From Pyrobaculum sp. WP30 (lineage in GTDB: Archaea > Thermoproteota > Thermoprotei > Thermoproteales > Thermoproteaceae), in the NCBI GenBank assembly GCA_001189275.1, contig CP012158.1, positions 620,001-684,000 on the forward strand: a stretch of DNA of 64,000 bases. Reading direction: 5' to 3'. The position numbers and the translations under genes were made by a program. The notes below the pieces were generated by a model. The model was not told the DNA's origin. It was given only the letters and a program-made list of their open reading frames with translations, and searched no databases. Shown piece after piece: positions 9,462 through 17,690 of the stretch (position 1 is its first letter; each line of letters opens with the position of its first letter).

Positions 9462-9694
9462 TCCCCCGTTATGTTATAGACCTCAACGACGAAAGCCCCG
9501 TTAAAATAAAGACGTATGCAGGTGGAAAGCACAAGAGACCCAGGGGAATTTGAGGAATTGCAGTTGCTGTGACGCGTAGCTTCGAATACATACTTCAGCT
9601 TCGTCAGCTCGACGGTCAAGTAACCCACGTATAAAGACAGAACCACGGCCAAGGCGAAAAGCGCCGCCGCTAGAAGAACCTCGAGGAAATTCAC
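9443..9694 (-). CDS. small single-helix membrane protein, third gene of microprotein operon
   Basis: An 83-aa product with one strong membrane helix at residues 4-27 (LEVLLAAALFALAVVLSLYV). A polar C-terminal domain follows with two cysteines (SNCNSS and LSTCIRLYF) and a predicted beta-rich end (GAFVVEVYNITG), plausibly outside the cell. The GTG start at 9694 overlaps the stop of the 36-aa ORF upstream as GTGA. I do not recognise it. Confidence 0.6.
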   Translation of the reverse strand: MNFLEVLLAAALFALAVVLSLYVGYLTVELTKLKYVFEATRHSNCNSSNSPGSLVLSTCIRLYFNGAFVVEVYNITGDYPYTS

Positions 9695-9801
9695 GGCAGG
9701 AACGCTCTATACAACACGTCTATGTAGTGAAACGCCGTGGAGGCCACGTAAAGCAACGCCGTGGCTAAAACCACCATAAACAGGTGATACAGGAACCTCA
9801 T
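9691..9801 (-). CDS. 36-aa membrane microprotein, second gene of microprotein operon
   Basis: Reading the minus strand from the ATG at 9801 gives MRFLYHLFMVVLATALL followed by YVASTAFHYIDVLYRAFLP. This is one hydrophobic helix with an aromatic C-terminus. The ATG overlaps the stop of the upstream gene (ATGA), and its own TGA overlaps the start of the downstream gene (GTGA). A tiny ORF linked by 4-nt overlaps on both sides is unlikely to be chance. No family recognised. Confidence 0.55.
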   Translation of the reverse strand: MRFLYHLFMVVLATALLYVASTAFHYIDVLYRAFLP

Positions 9802-9962
9802 AGCTCCCGGATAAACGCTGTCATGTATTCAAGGTCTTTCAAAACCGCCTCTAAAACAGCATGGAACTTATCGGCAGGAAACTCCGCCGCTATAAACAGC
9901 AACAAGACAGACACCACAACAGCCACGACGACTGAGTAGAGGGAATCTTCGACTACTTTCAC
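9798..9962 (-). CDS. small single-helix membrane protein, first gene of microprotein operon
   Basis: The ORF is open from a TTG at 9995. A TATA-like box (ctttaaac, near 9979-9986) makes the GTG at 9962 the likelier start, giving 54 aa (65 aa if TTG is used). It has one membrane helix (YSVVVAVVVSVLLLFIAAEF) followed by an amphipathic helix (ADKFHAVLEAVLKDLEYM). Its TGA overlaps the ATG of the 36-aa ORF. The operon diverges from ileS. Function unknown. Confidence 0.55.
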   Translation of the reverse strand: MKVVEDSLYSVVVAVVVSVLLLFIAAEFPADKFHAVLEAVLKDLEYMTAFIREL

Positions 9963-10028
9963 GATATATTGAGCCGGTTTAAAGCCAGCTGACAAAAGAG
10001 ATTAAAACTTTAATAATCACGCCCTCCG

Positions 10029-12962
10029 ATGGACGATGGGGATTTTAAGAGCTTAACCGTATACAATCCGCAAACGGTAGAGGCAAAGGTTTCTGAATAC
10101 TGGCGACGGAACAAGGTATTTGAGAAGTGGAAGGCGCGGAGCAACGGCCCCATATTTGCGTTTCTTGAAGGTCCTCCAACGACAAACGGGATGCCCCACG
10201 TGGGGCACGTAAGGGGGCGCACCTATAAAGACGTCGTGCTGAGGTTCCACCGCCTTCTGGGCTACGACGTGTGGGTTCAGGGCGGGTGGGATATGCAGGG
10301 GATGCCCGTGGAGTGGGAGGTGGAGAAGAGGCTCAAGCTTCGAAGCAAGAAAGATATTGAGCAGTACGGCCTTGAGAAGTTTGCGCTTGCCTGCAACGCG
10401 CTTGTGGACGAGTACCTAGTCCACTGGAGGGAGTGGGGCACCAGGAAGCTGGGGCTTTGGCTTGACCTAGAAAACGCCTACGAGACTAGACAGCCAAAGT
10501 ACCTAGAGTACGCCTGGCGCGTGGTTAAGAAGGCGCATGAACAGGGACTACTGGCCGAGGACTACCGGGTGCTTTGGTTCTGCCCGCGTTGCGAGACCTC
10601 GCTGAGCGACCACGAGGTGGCCCTCGGCTACGATGAGAGGGAGGACCCCTCTATATATGTCAAGTTTAGGGTGGAGGGCCCCGCTAACGAATTTCTCGTT
10701 ATCTGGACAACGACGCCTTGGACCTTGGTGGACAACGAGGCGGTGGCCGTCCACCCCGACCACACATATGCCAAGGTCGAGGTCGAGGGCGGGGAGTTTT
10801 GGTGGGTGGCCGAGGCGCTGGCGTCTGCGTTAATGCAGAAATTCGGCGTTAAATCTTGGCGTATAGCGGAGACAAAGAGAGGCTCCGAGCTGGCCGGCTT
10901 GCGCTACGTCCATCCGCTTGTGGAAGAAGTGCCCGAGAGAGCGTCGAGACCCCACGTGGTTGTCGCGGCGGAGTTCGTGACGCTGGAGCAGGGAACAGGG
11001 CTTGTCCACATCGCGCCGGGTCACGGGCCTGAGGACTTCGAGGTGGCTAAGAAATACGGCCTCGCAGTTACAAACAGCGTGGAGATAAACGGCATATACA
11101 ACGAGGTGGGGGGCAGATACAAGGGTAAACACGTCTACGACGTAGATAAGGAGGTGATAAGGGACCTCCGGGCAAAGAGGCTCCTCGTCTACGAGGAGAA
11201 GATACGGCACGAGTACCCGCACTGCTGGCGTTGCGGGTCTAAGCTGATCCTCCGCGCAGATAGGCAGTGGTTCATCGCGATTTCGCGCATCCGCGAGAGG
11301 ATGTACGCAGAGCTACAGAGAGTAAACGTCGTGCCTGCAAAGCTCAGAGACAGATTCGACGTGTTTGTGCAAAACGCAAAGGACTGGAACATCTCGAGGA
11401 GCAGGATATGGGGGACCCCGTTGCCTGTGTGGAGGTGTAAGAAAGACGGGAGGATACTTGTCGTGGGGTCGCTGGAGGAGCTGAAGAAACTGGCAAGGGA
11501 GCTCCCGCCGGAGGACGACTTCAAGCTTGTCCACAGACCGTGGATAGACCAGGTCAAGATCTCGACGCCGGACTGCGACGAATGGGTCAGAGAGCCCTAC
11601 GTCATGGACGTGTGGCTAGACAGCGGGGTGGCCTGGATAGCCGCCGTAGACGGCGAGAGGAACAAGGAGCTTTGGGGGAGGCTCTTTCCCTACGACTTCG
11701 TGACCGAGGGCATCGACCAGACGAGGGGCTGGTTCTACTCCCTCCTAGCCACCTCCGTCCTCTACACAGGAAGGGCGCCCTACAAGACTGTGTTGATACA
11801 AGGTCTTATCTTGGACAAACACGGGCAGAAGATGTCTAAAAGCAGGGGCAACGTGGTGTGGGCCAAAGACCTCTTCGAGAAATACGGCGCTGACCCCGTC
11901 AGGCTTTACATACTCTCAAAGGCGGCGCCCTGGGAGGATCTCTCCTTCGACCCAGATGAGGTTAAACACGTGACCGGCGACCTCAACATACTGTGGAACG
12001 TGGTGAAGTTCGCCGACACCTACATGTCGCTGGACGGCTTCTCAGCCGAGAAGCACCCGCTGGAGAGGTGGCTAGACAAGGCCCTCGACGAAGACAGGTG
12101 GTTGCTCTCGGAGCTCAACCTCCTCATCGAAAACTTCACGAAACACATGAAGAGCTTTGAGTTCCACAAAGCCGCAAACCTCTGGCGGGAGTTCGTAGTG
12201 GAGACCTTGAGCCACCGCTACATAAGACTCCTCCGCAGACGCGTCTGGTCCGACGAGCCGACCCCCGACAAATATGCTGCCTACGCCGTGTTGCACCACG
12301 TCCTTAAAAACGTGCTGATCCTCGGCTCGCCGCTTGTGCCGTTTATAACTGAGTACCTCTGGCAGACATACGTAAAGAAGTATGAGAAGGACGCGCCGGA
12401 GTCTGTGCACTTGGCCCAATACCCTGCCGCGGGGCCTGTGGACGAGGAGCTACTTGAGACGTTCCGCGAGCTTTTCACGGCCTTCTCAGCCCTGGCAGAG
12501 GCCAGGAACAGGGCCGGAATAAAGCTCAGGTGGCCAATACGGGAGGCCTACGTGAGAGGCGCTAACCACGTCTGGAAATATAGAGAGCTTCTGCAGTATC
12601 TAGGCAACGTTAAGGAGGTAAAGGCGGGTGACTGCCCCACCGACTACGTAAAAGCCGCGGAGGGAGGCATAGAGGCTTGTATACCGGGCAAGCTGGAGCC
12701 CGAGCTGTACTACGAGGCCCTAGCCAGGGAGCTTGTACGCAGGGTACAAGTGATGCGCAAGGAGGCAGGTCTCGAAATAACCGACGCCATACGGGTTGAG
12801 ATAGGCACATCGTCGGAAGACGTGAAGAAGGCCGTGGAGACCTTCCGTGATTACTTGCTTAGGGAGACCCGCGCGGTGGAGATCGCCGTGGGGAACGCGG
12901 CAAACGGGAGGGAGTGGGATATCGCAGGCGAGAAGGTCCGCATAGCGATAAGCAAGGCATAG
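10029..12962 (+). CDS. ileS: isoleucyl-tRNA synthetase
   Basis: Class Ia synthetase that charges tRNA-Ile. The HIGH-type signature is HVGH at residues 57-60. The KMSKS loop is KMSKSRGN at about 601-608. Between them lies the CP1 editing domain (VIWTTTPWTLVDNEAVAVHP, then VTLEQGTGLVHIAPGHG), which hydrolyses Val-tRNA-Ile. The length of 977 aa matches archaeal IleRS. The ATG at 10029 is 26 nt from the A/T box at 10001-10010, so the message is probably leaderless. Single gene, divergent from the microprotein operon. Confidence 0.98.
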   Translation: MDDGDFKSLTVYNPQTVEAKVSEYWRRNKVFEKWKARSNGPIFAFLEGPPTTNGMPHVGHVRGRTYKDVVLRFHRLLGYDVWVQGGWDMQGMPVEWEVEKRLKLRSKKDIEQYGLEKFALACNALVDEYLVHWREWGTRKLGLWLDLENAYETRQPKYLEYAWRVVKKAHEQGLLAEDYRVLWFCPRCETSLSDHEVALGYDEREDPSIYVKFRVEGPANEFLVIWTTTPWTLVDNEAVAVHPDHTYAKVEVEGGEFWWVAEALASALMQKFGVKSWRIAETKRGSELAGLRYVHPLVEEVPERASRPHVVVAAEFVTLEQGTGLVHIAPGHGPEDFEVAKKYGLAVTNSVEINGIYNEVGGRYKGKHVYDVDKEVIRDLRAKRLLVYEEKIRHEYPHCWRCGSKLILRADRQWFIAISRIRERMYAELQRVNVVPAKLRDRFDVFVQNAKDWNISRSRIWGTPLPVWRCKKDGRILVVGSLEELKKLARELPPEDDFKLVHRPWIDQVKISTPDCDEWVREPYVMDVWLDSGVAWIAAVDGERNKELWGRLFPYDFVTEGIDQTRGWFYSLLATSVLYTGRAPYKTVLIQGLILDKHGQKMSKSRGNVVWAKDLFEKYGADPVRLYILSKAAPWEDLSFDPDEVKHVTGDLNILWNVVKFADTYMSLDGFSAEKHPLERWLDKALDEDRWLLSELNLLIENFTKHMKSFEFHKAANLWREFVVETLSHRYIRLLRRRVWSDEPTPDKYAAYAVLHHVLKNVLILGSPLVPFITEYLWQTYVKKYEKDAPESVHLAQYPAAGPVDEELLETFRELFTAFSALAEARNRAGIKLRWPIREAYVRGANHVWKYRELLQYLGNVKEVKAGDCPTDYVKAAEGGIEACIPGKLEPELYYEALARELVRRVQVMRKEAGLEITDAIRVEIGTSSEDVKKAVETFRDYLLRETRAVEIAVGNAANGREWDIAGEKVRIAISKA

Positions 12963-13039
12963 TCAGCTGGGTAGGGGCGTCGTCACAGCTCCACGAAGAA
13001 CCACCACATCACCTTTATTATCTCCGCCACATTTTAAAT

Positions 13040-13092
13040 CTGTGATGACAACGACCGCTCACGAGAGGTGAGTGAGGTATGCAGCGCTGAGC
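13040..13092 (+). ncRNA. candidate C/D-box guide sRNA
   Basis: A perfect box C (GTGATGA, 13042-13048) and a perfect box D (CTGA, 13087-13090) lie 38 nt apart, the size of Pyrobaculum C/D sRNAs. Between them is a C'-like GTGAGTGA, preceded by a weak D' (ACGA). Guide-sized spacers of about 11 nt precede D' and D. A TATA-like stretch (ctttattatc, 13012-13021) is at promoter distance. It lies in a 473-nt gap after ileS. Not confirmed: no target was searched. Confidence 0.42.
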
Positions 13093-13145
13093 CAACGTCG
13101 TTTTTCTAAAGACATATTTTGTTAATCCGTCATAGGAAAAGGCGG

Positions 13146-13352
13146 TTAAAGCAGTCTTACATCTCTCCACGCTGTGACATAGACCGGCAAGCCCTTTGGA
13201 CTGTACGCCTCTCTCACCTCGCCCTCATATACATAGTAGACCGACTACTCGACAGGTAGACCGGCGGCGACTGCGAGGACCACGCTGGCCACAAGCTCAG
13301 CGACGGCAGTCAACACAAACCCAAAGCGGCACCCATAATACTGAGCCAGACG
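13146..13352 (-). pseudogene. decayed C-terminal gene fragment
   Basis: Read on the minus strand, this stretch gives 35 sensible codons (RLAQYYGCRFGFVLTAV onward), an in-frame TAG at 13245-13247, then 31 more (SVYYVYEGEVREAYSPK onward) and a TAA at 13146. The composition is that of a real Pyrobaculum protein, with a hydrophobic helix near the start. A further coding-like scrap (QFVVNWTTDSGG, 13396-13434) lies upstream in another frame. I infer a degraded gene, possibly secreted or membrane-bound. It fills most of the gap between ileS and the MFS-like gene. Confidence 0.4.
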
Positions 13353-13435
13353 CTAAGGGGGTGGGCGCGCATATGCCGGTGGGGCTATCCGCCGCTGTCG
13401 GTCGTCCAGTTAACGACGAACTGCAAAAGATATGT

Positions 13436-14584
13436 CTATTTAACACTTATATTATTCAAATAAATAATTAAAAACATGTTTATAAATAATATTAATGATG
13501 AAAATATCATTAAAAATGAAATATAACTAGATAGTACGCCGGCTATAAATAGAGTGACTACGCTTGTAATATTTGATATTATACTTAATGTAGCAAATAC
13601 CATAGCTGTGTTATCTATAAATATATTTTGTATTTTTGTAGCTAAGTAGATTGTCAACATAGAGTTGGAAAATCCGTTAAACACCGAGGTGACCAAAAAG
13701 CCCCATTGCACGACATTTAACTGAGTGAGTAAATAGAGGAAAATGGTAATGGGATATAGAGATAGAAGTAAGCAACTGGGCAACGCCAGACGAGGCAATA
13801 CGGAACGCCTTACGCCTACTAGAATACTTGCAAGGGCAGAGCCTAAACCAATTAATGTATTGATCAGAGCAAAGTTCGCTATGAATATTTCTGTTAAATA
13901 AAATTTATGTGCCACTTGAATTATTGCTAGATTAACTAAACTACCAGCGGACGTTAATATAAGATATACTAAGGAAACTAGGCGAAAAGATTTATTTAGA
14001 AATATTTTTCTTGATGCAGATAGAAAACTGTACGTACTCCTGGACGGCTTGTATTCAACTTTCTTGCTCATATTAAAAAATATAAGAAGCGATGCCAACG
14101 GTAGCAACGGGGCGATGTACATCGCCTTCATGAGGAGAAGCGAGAGAAGTGGCCCGAGGACCATCAATATGGCGTAGGAAAGTTCGTAGACGGCATTTAT
14201 CCGTTCAAATACGGTCGTGATCTTTGGAACCAGCGAATACTTTAAAACATCATAGAGTGTATGTGCCATATTAAAAATAGCTAAAATAATATATATTAAA
14301 AACAAATTATCATACTTTATGAAAGATTGATAAAGTAGAATAAGAAACATCATAGAAAGAGTCAGACCTATGAATTTATTCAGATGGCCTTTATCAGAAA
14401 AGTAGCCGATAACAATAGATGCCGTCGATGAAAATAAAGGATTAAATATATAGATAAATGCATAATATATCAATTCCTCAGTAAACATATTAACAAAATT
14501 AACTGCGTTAAGAAAAACATACCAAGCAGAAATACCTGCCAGAAAATCGATCAAGAAAATATTAACTAGTATTCCCTTGTTCAT
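13436..14584 (-). CDS. MFS-like multi-spanning transporter, A/T-rich and probably foreign
   Basis: A 382-aa integral membrane protein with about 10-12 hydrophobic segments and the MFS-type loop after helix 2 (GYFSDKGHLNKFIG). It resembles drug or solute efflux permeases of the major facilitator superfamily; the substrate cannot be told. Base composition differs sharply from the flanks: long A/T runs, and many Ile, Phe, Asn and Lys codons ending in A or T. That suggests acquisition by transfer. Its ATG overlaps the stop of a 36-codon ORF upstream (ATGA), so it may be the distal gene of a truncated operon. Confidence 0.72.
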   Translation of the reverse strand: MNKGILVNIFLIDFLAGISAWYVFLNAVNFVNMFTEELIYYAFIYIFNPLFSSTASIVIGYFSDKGHLNKFIGLTLSMMFLILLYQSFIKYDNLFLIYIILAIFNMAHTLYDVLKYSLVPKITTVFERINAVYELSYAILMVLGPLLSLLLMKAMYIAPLLPLASLLIFFNMSKKVEYKPSRSTYSFLSASRKIFLNKSFRLVSLVYLILTSAGSLVNLAIIQVAHKFYLTEIFIANFALINTLIGLGSALASILVGVRRSVLPRLALPSCLLLSLYPITIFLYLLTQLNVVQWGFLVTSVFNGFSNSMLTIYLATKIQNIFIDNTAMVFATLSIISNITSVVTLFIAGVLSSYISFLMIFSSLILFINMFLIIYLNNISVK

Positions 14585-14691
14585 GTATTAACTCTACAAC
14601 CTATCCCTGAATCAAACGCCTTAGCCATTGCCACTACCTTTATGATGTTGTCTAAATATCTTCCGCCGGCGTGCATGCCTATGAGATGCAC
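14581..14691 (-). CDS. 36-aa ORF coupled to the MFS-like gene, possibly the tail of a truncated gene
   Basis: From the GTG at 14691 the minus strand encodes VHLIGMHAGGRYLDNIIK followed by VVAMAKAFDSGIGCRVNT, and its TGA overlaps the transporter ATG. The composition is protein-like and the 4-nt overlap is typical of operons here. An in-frame TGA lies three codons upstream. The ORF is therefore either a real small protein (a TATA-like cttaag is near 14703-14712) or the surviving C-terminus of a larger gene deleted upstream. I do not recognise the family. Confidence 0.4.
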   Translation of the reverse strand: MHLIGMHAGGRYLDNIIKVVAMAKAFDSGIGCRVNT

Positions 14692-14834
14692 AGTAGCTCA
14701 ATACACTTAAGGTTCTCTCTATAGCTGGGTACCTATGCGTCTCTATCTGCACAGGCGGCGTGCACATAGAGACCTCATATGCGTTCAGGTCCTACGGCGC
14801 TGAGCCTTTTTTAACTAAACAAAACAGCTCTCCA

Positions 14835-15989
14835 ATGAGATACAGCCATGTGGCTTTAGTCTTGATCATGGCGTTGTTTATATATCTCTCTTACTCCGTG
14901 GCCTCGCTTCCAGGCTCCGACGGTTTGCCGGGAGGCAACGGCTACATCTCCGATGAGGTGTGGTACGTCACGTCTGCTCGCAACATCCTCCACGACTTCT
15001 TCGGCGTGTCGGCCAACTCGCCGTATTACACTACCACGAAGACTTGTTTAACAAACGAGAGCAAGGTTGTGAAGGAATACGTCAATATAGACGCCGTCAC
15101 TGTAGAAGGCGACGTGACTTGTTACATTAGGAGGGGCTTTCCGTATCCGGACAAAGAGGGAATTTTGAGCTACTACAACTTGGAACACCCGCCGCTGGCT
15201 AAATACGTGATCGCCGCCGTGGAGGCGGTTAGGGACGAGCCAATCTTTTGGAGACTACCCTCAATGGCTCTAGGCGCCGCCACGTTGCTCCTCGTCTTCC
15301 TCACTGCCAGAAAGCTGGCGGGAGAGCTGTGGGCGCTCGCCGCGACAGCGCTTATGCTTTTCGACAACACCTTCAGAGCCATGTTGGGGATCGCCATGCT
15401 TGACGTATATCTCGGCTTCTTTACAGCCCTCCTCGCCTATCTCCACCTCTCGGGGCGGCTCCTCGGCACAGGTGCCGCGCTGGGCCTCGCCGCATCGGTG
15501 AAGTACTCAGGGGCATTCCCTGTCTTCGGCCTAGCGTACCTCTACGCGCGACGTAGCTTTAGAGAACTCGCCGCAGTCCTTCTCATGGCCATGTCGACCT
15601 TCCTACTTGTAAATATGCCTATAGCTGGACATCTGGGAGTAGAGAGGTGGATCCATGAAATCGTCTCTGCGCTTTCGTGGCATACCACCTCTAGGCCTCC
15701 GGGGCCTACCGCCTCCACGCCCCTTGACTGGTTGTTTATGCAAAACAGCTTCGCGATTTACATAAACCCCGACGTGTACGCCAGCGGGACCCCCGCCTAC
15801 CTAGTAGCGCTTGCATACGCCCTCTACAAAAGAGACGACGTGTCAGCCCTCTACCTCTCAACATACGGCGGGTATTGGCTGGTGTATCTGGCAGGCAACC
15901 ACACGCTCTATAGTTTCTACACTGCCCAATTTTCGCCGCTGGCGCACATACTGGTGGCCGGCCTATTTGCCAGTCTATCTAGGAGGTAG
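14835..15989 (+). CDS. GT-C fold protein O-mannosyltransferase-like membrane enzyme
   Basis: Multi-spanning membrane enzyme of the PMT/ArnT-like glycosyltransferase group, which use polyprenyl-phosphate sugars on the outer face of the membrane. The diagnostic first-loop acidic motif is YISDEVWYVTSARNIL. A conserved EHPPLAKYVIA precedes the second helix. Numerous transmembrane helices follow, with a C-terminal luminal segment (WHTTSRPPGPTASTPLDW). The frame opens at 14760, but the ATG at 14835 starts directly before the first hydrophobic helix and is 23-26 nt from a T-rich TATA-like element (14808-14817). Donor and acceptor are unknown. The end overlaps the convergent zinc-ribbon gene. Confidence 0.8.
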   Translation: MRYSHVALVLIMALFIYLSYSVASLPGSDGLPGGNGYISDEVWYVTSARNILHDFFGVSANSPYYTTTKTCLTNESKVVKEYVNIDAVTVEGDVTCYIRRGFPYPDKEGILSYYNLEHPPLAKYVIAAVEAVRDEPIFWRLPSMALGAATLLLVFLTARKLAGELWALAATALMLFDNTFRAMLGIAMLDVYLGFFTALLAYLHLSGRLLGTGAALGLAASVKYSGAFPVFGLAYLYARRSFRELAAVLLMAMSTFLLVNMPIAGHLGVERWIHEIVSALSWHTTSRPPGPTASTPLDWLFMQNSFAIYINPDVYASGTPAYLVALAYALYKRDDVSALYLSTYGGYWLVYLAGNHTLYSFYTAQFSPLAHILVAGLFASLSRR

Positions 15990-16344
15990 CCTTGGCGGTT
16001 TCCACGTGGACGCGGCTGAGGCGTTCGTAGATGTCCAGTAGAAGCGACATGGAGCGTAGGTGGTCTATCATTTCTGATGCCGATAGCCTCTCCAGCTCTT
16101 TTCCCAGCTGGAGTATCTTGTCGAATATTATCTTCCTCACCTCCCGTAGCTCTATCACCTCCAGCGCCTGTTGGGCCTCCTCCTCCGTCTTGACTAGGAC
16201 AACCGTCCGCTCGCAGTTGGCGCAGTACAGCTCGCCGGTCTTGAGCCGCACTAGCACCGTGCCGCATGCGGGACATGTGTAAGAGGTGAGGGTAGCTCCT
16301 GCCCTGACCAGCTGCGCTATTTTCTTTACCACGTCTTTCTCCAC
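15979..16344 (-). CDS. zinc-ribbon protein of the Sjogren's/scleroderma autoantigen 1 family
   Basis: A 121-aa protein with an N-terminal helix (KKIAQLVRAGATLTS), then a C4 zinc ribbon (CPAC at about 24-27, CANC at about 41-44), then a helical tail. This order is typical of the autoantigen-1/p27 family found in archaea and eukaryotes; the molecular function is not established. The start is GTG at 16344. The gene is divergent from the kinase-like gene at 16392, with an intervening TATA-like gtataaaaac at 16365-16374. Confidence 0.8.
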   Translation of the reverse strand: MEKDVVKKIAQLVRAGATLTSYTCPACGTVLVRLKTGELYCANCERTVVLVKTEEEAQQALEVIELREVRKIIFDKILQLGKELERLSASEMIDHLRSMSLLLDIYERLSRVHVETAKATS

Positions 16345-16391
16345 GCTCCGCCGTAGGGAGGAGGTATAAAAACATAGGCGCCAACAGACGA

Positions 16392-17063
16392 GTGTTAAAG
16401 ATCCTCCTCTTGACTCTAGGCGGCGGCGTGCAACACGCCATACGTGTGTATCGACAATTAGCCGAACTCAGACTCGAGGTTGTGGAGGGCGGCGGGTTGT
16501 TGATAAACGGTGTTTCCGTGGTCGGGAAGGGCACAAACAGCGTTGTCTTTAGGTGTAGACCCGCCGCAGGACAGATGGAGCTGGCTTGTAAACTTAGACG
16601 CGGCGACGCAACGAGGGACAGCCTAGCCGCCGAGGGGCAGTTGCTACATCTGGCAAACGCGGCAGGGGTTGGGCCGAGGATCTACGTCTACGCCCGTGAC
16701 GTGGTGGCCTACCGCTACGTAGACGGGGTTCACGTAGACAAATGGTGGAAGGCCGCCGACGCCGAGAAAAAACGCGTATTCGTGAAGGAGCTCCTTGACC
16801 AAGCCTTCAGACTAGACAGAGTAGGTATCTCCCACAACGAGCTGGCTAGGCTCGAGAGACACGTGTTGGTGGAGAGGGACCTCCCCGTGATAATCGATTT
16901 CGAGTCTGCGACTGTCGGCGGCGTCAGTAACGTGACCCAGGTCGCCAACGGGCTCTCCAGGCTTGGCCTCAAGCTTCCCCTAGGGGCGTTACGTGGATAC
17001 AGGAGGTGCCTATGTGAAGACGCCTTTAGAGAGGTCCTACGTTTTTTCCTTGACCAGCTCTAG
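16392..17063 (+). CDS. predicted archaeal serine/threonine protein kinase (RIO/COG2112-like)
   Basis: A small kinase-fold protein. A glycine-rich ATP loop (VGKGTNSVVF, 44-53) is followed by the lysine in ELACKL (67) and an acidic residue in AAEGQLL. A catalytic-loop equivalent (GISHNELARLERHVLV, about 145-160) and a metal-binding DFE (169-171, in place of DFG) come next. The catalytic Asp of HRD is replaced by a HNE arrangement, as seen in this archaeal group. The GTG start lies 26 nt from the TATA-like box at 16365-16374. Substrate unknown. The 3' end overlaps the convergent PUA gene by 27 nt. Confidence 0.75.
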   Translation: MLKILLLTLGGGVQHAIRVYRQLAELRLEVVEGGGLLINGVSVVGKGTNSVVFRCRPAAGQMELACKLRRGDATRDSLAAEGQLLHLANAAGVGPRIYVYARDVVAYRYVDGVHVDKWWKAADAEKKRVFVKELLDQAFRLDRVGISHNELARLERHVLVERDLPVIIDFESATVGGVSNVTQVANGLSRLGLKLPLGALRGYRRCLCEDAFREVLRFFLDQL

Positions 17064-17552
17064 CGACGCCTGCCATATCTTGTCGCCGAGGTGGTGTAGG
17101 TTTATCAACACCTTGCCCTTCTGCATCTGCTCCATCTCCTGCCTTGAATATAGGGCAACCGCGACGGCTATCACACGTCCCTTCTCGTCTGTTACAAACA
17201 CCACGTCGTCCTTGCCGAAGTCGCCTAAGAACTCCTTTATGCCGGGCCGCATGACGTCGGCCCCGTTGATTATCGGCTTTACGGCGCCGGCGTCAACCAC
17301 CACCTTGGGATACGGCGGAAGCGACTTCCCTTTTGCAGACTTGTGTATGAGGAAAAGCGTCGGCACTAAGTACTCCCCCACATTATGGATTATCTTTAGG
17401 AAAAGCGCCTCCCCGTCAACTAAGTATAGGTGTTCTCTCTCCGACAGCGGCGCAATCTCCACCACGTCGGCCCCCTCCAGAACCGGCGCCATGAATCTAT
17501 TCGCCTCGCGTAGCTCCCTTATTTCTCTGTTGCTGAGCCTAATGCGCTTCAC
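17037..17552 (-). CDS. PUA-domain RNA-binding protein (MCT-1-like, DUF1947-PUA)
   Basis: The N-terminal 75 residues match the small domain that precedes PUA in archaeal MCT-1/Tma20-like proteins (LSNREIRELREANRF to LYLVDGEALFLKII). The C-terminal PUA domain starts near PPYPKVVVDAGAVKPIINGADVM and contains the conserved FVTDEKGRVIAVAVALYS. Such proteins bind structured RNA; eukaryotic relatives act in translation initiation and recycling. The GTG at 17552 is about 25 nt from the TATA-like tttatatgg (17573-17581). Confidence 0.85.
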   Translation of the reverse strand: MKRIRLSNREIRELREANRFMAPVLEGADVVEIAPLSEREHLYLVDGEALFLKIIHNVGEYLVPTLFLIHKSAKGKSLPPYPKVVVDAGAVKPIINGADVMRPGIKEFLGDFGKDDVVFVTDEKGRVIAVAVALYSRQEMEQMQKGKVLINLHHLGDKIWQASLELVKEKT

Positions 17553-17584
17553 GTGAAGGAGGATTCCAGTGCCATATAAACTTA

Positions 17585-17637
17585 GTCAGCGCATGAAGTG
17601 ATTCGTCATCTGTAGGCCTTGCCAGGTCTCTTCACCG
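17585..17637 (-). ncRNA. candidate C/D-box guide sRNA (minus strand)
   Basis: On the minus strand a near-consensus box C (GTGAAGA, 17635-17629) and a consensus box D (CTGA, 17589-17586) enclose a C'-like ATGACGA. The putative guides are 12-13 nt, and the total is about 50 nt. The A/T-rich box at 17655-17665 is about 26 nt upstream of box C. It lies in the intergenic space between the PUA gene and the HTH regulator. One mismatch each in C and C' and a poor D' keep this tentative. Confidence 0.35.
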
Positions 17638-17690
17638 TTATGACAGATATAACCGTTTTAATTTTTTAAGCTGGATAATATGGACTTTTA

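Noticed and set aside
13196-13471. 91-codon plus-strand frame between ileS and the MFS-like gene
   Set aside because: Composition is not protein-like, and the minus strand over the same stretch reads as remnants of a real gene.
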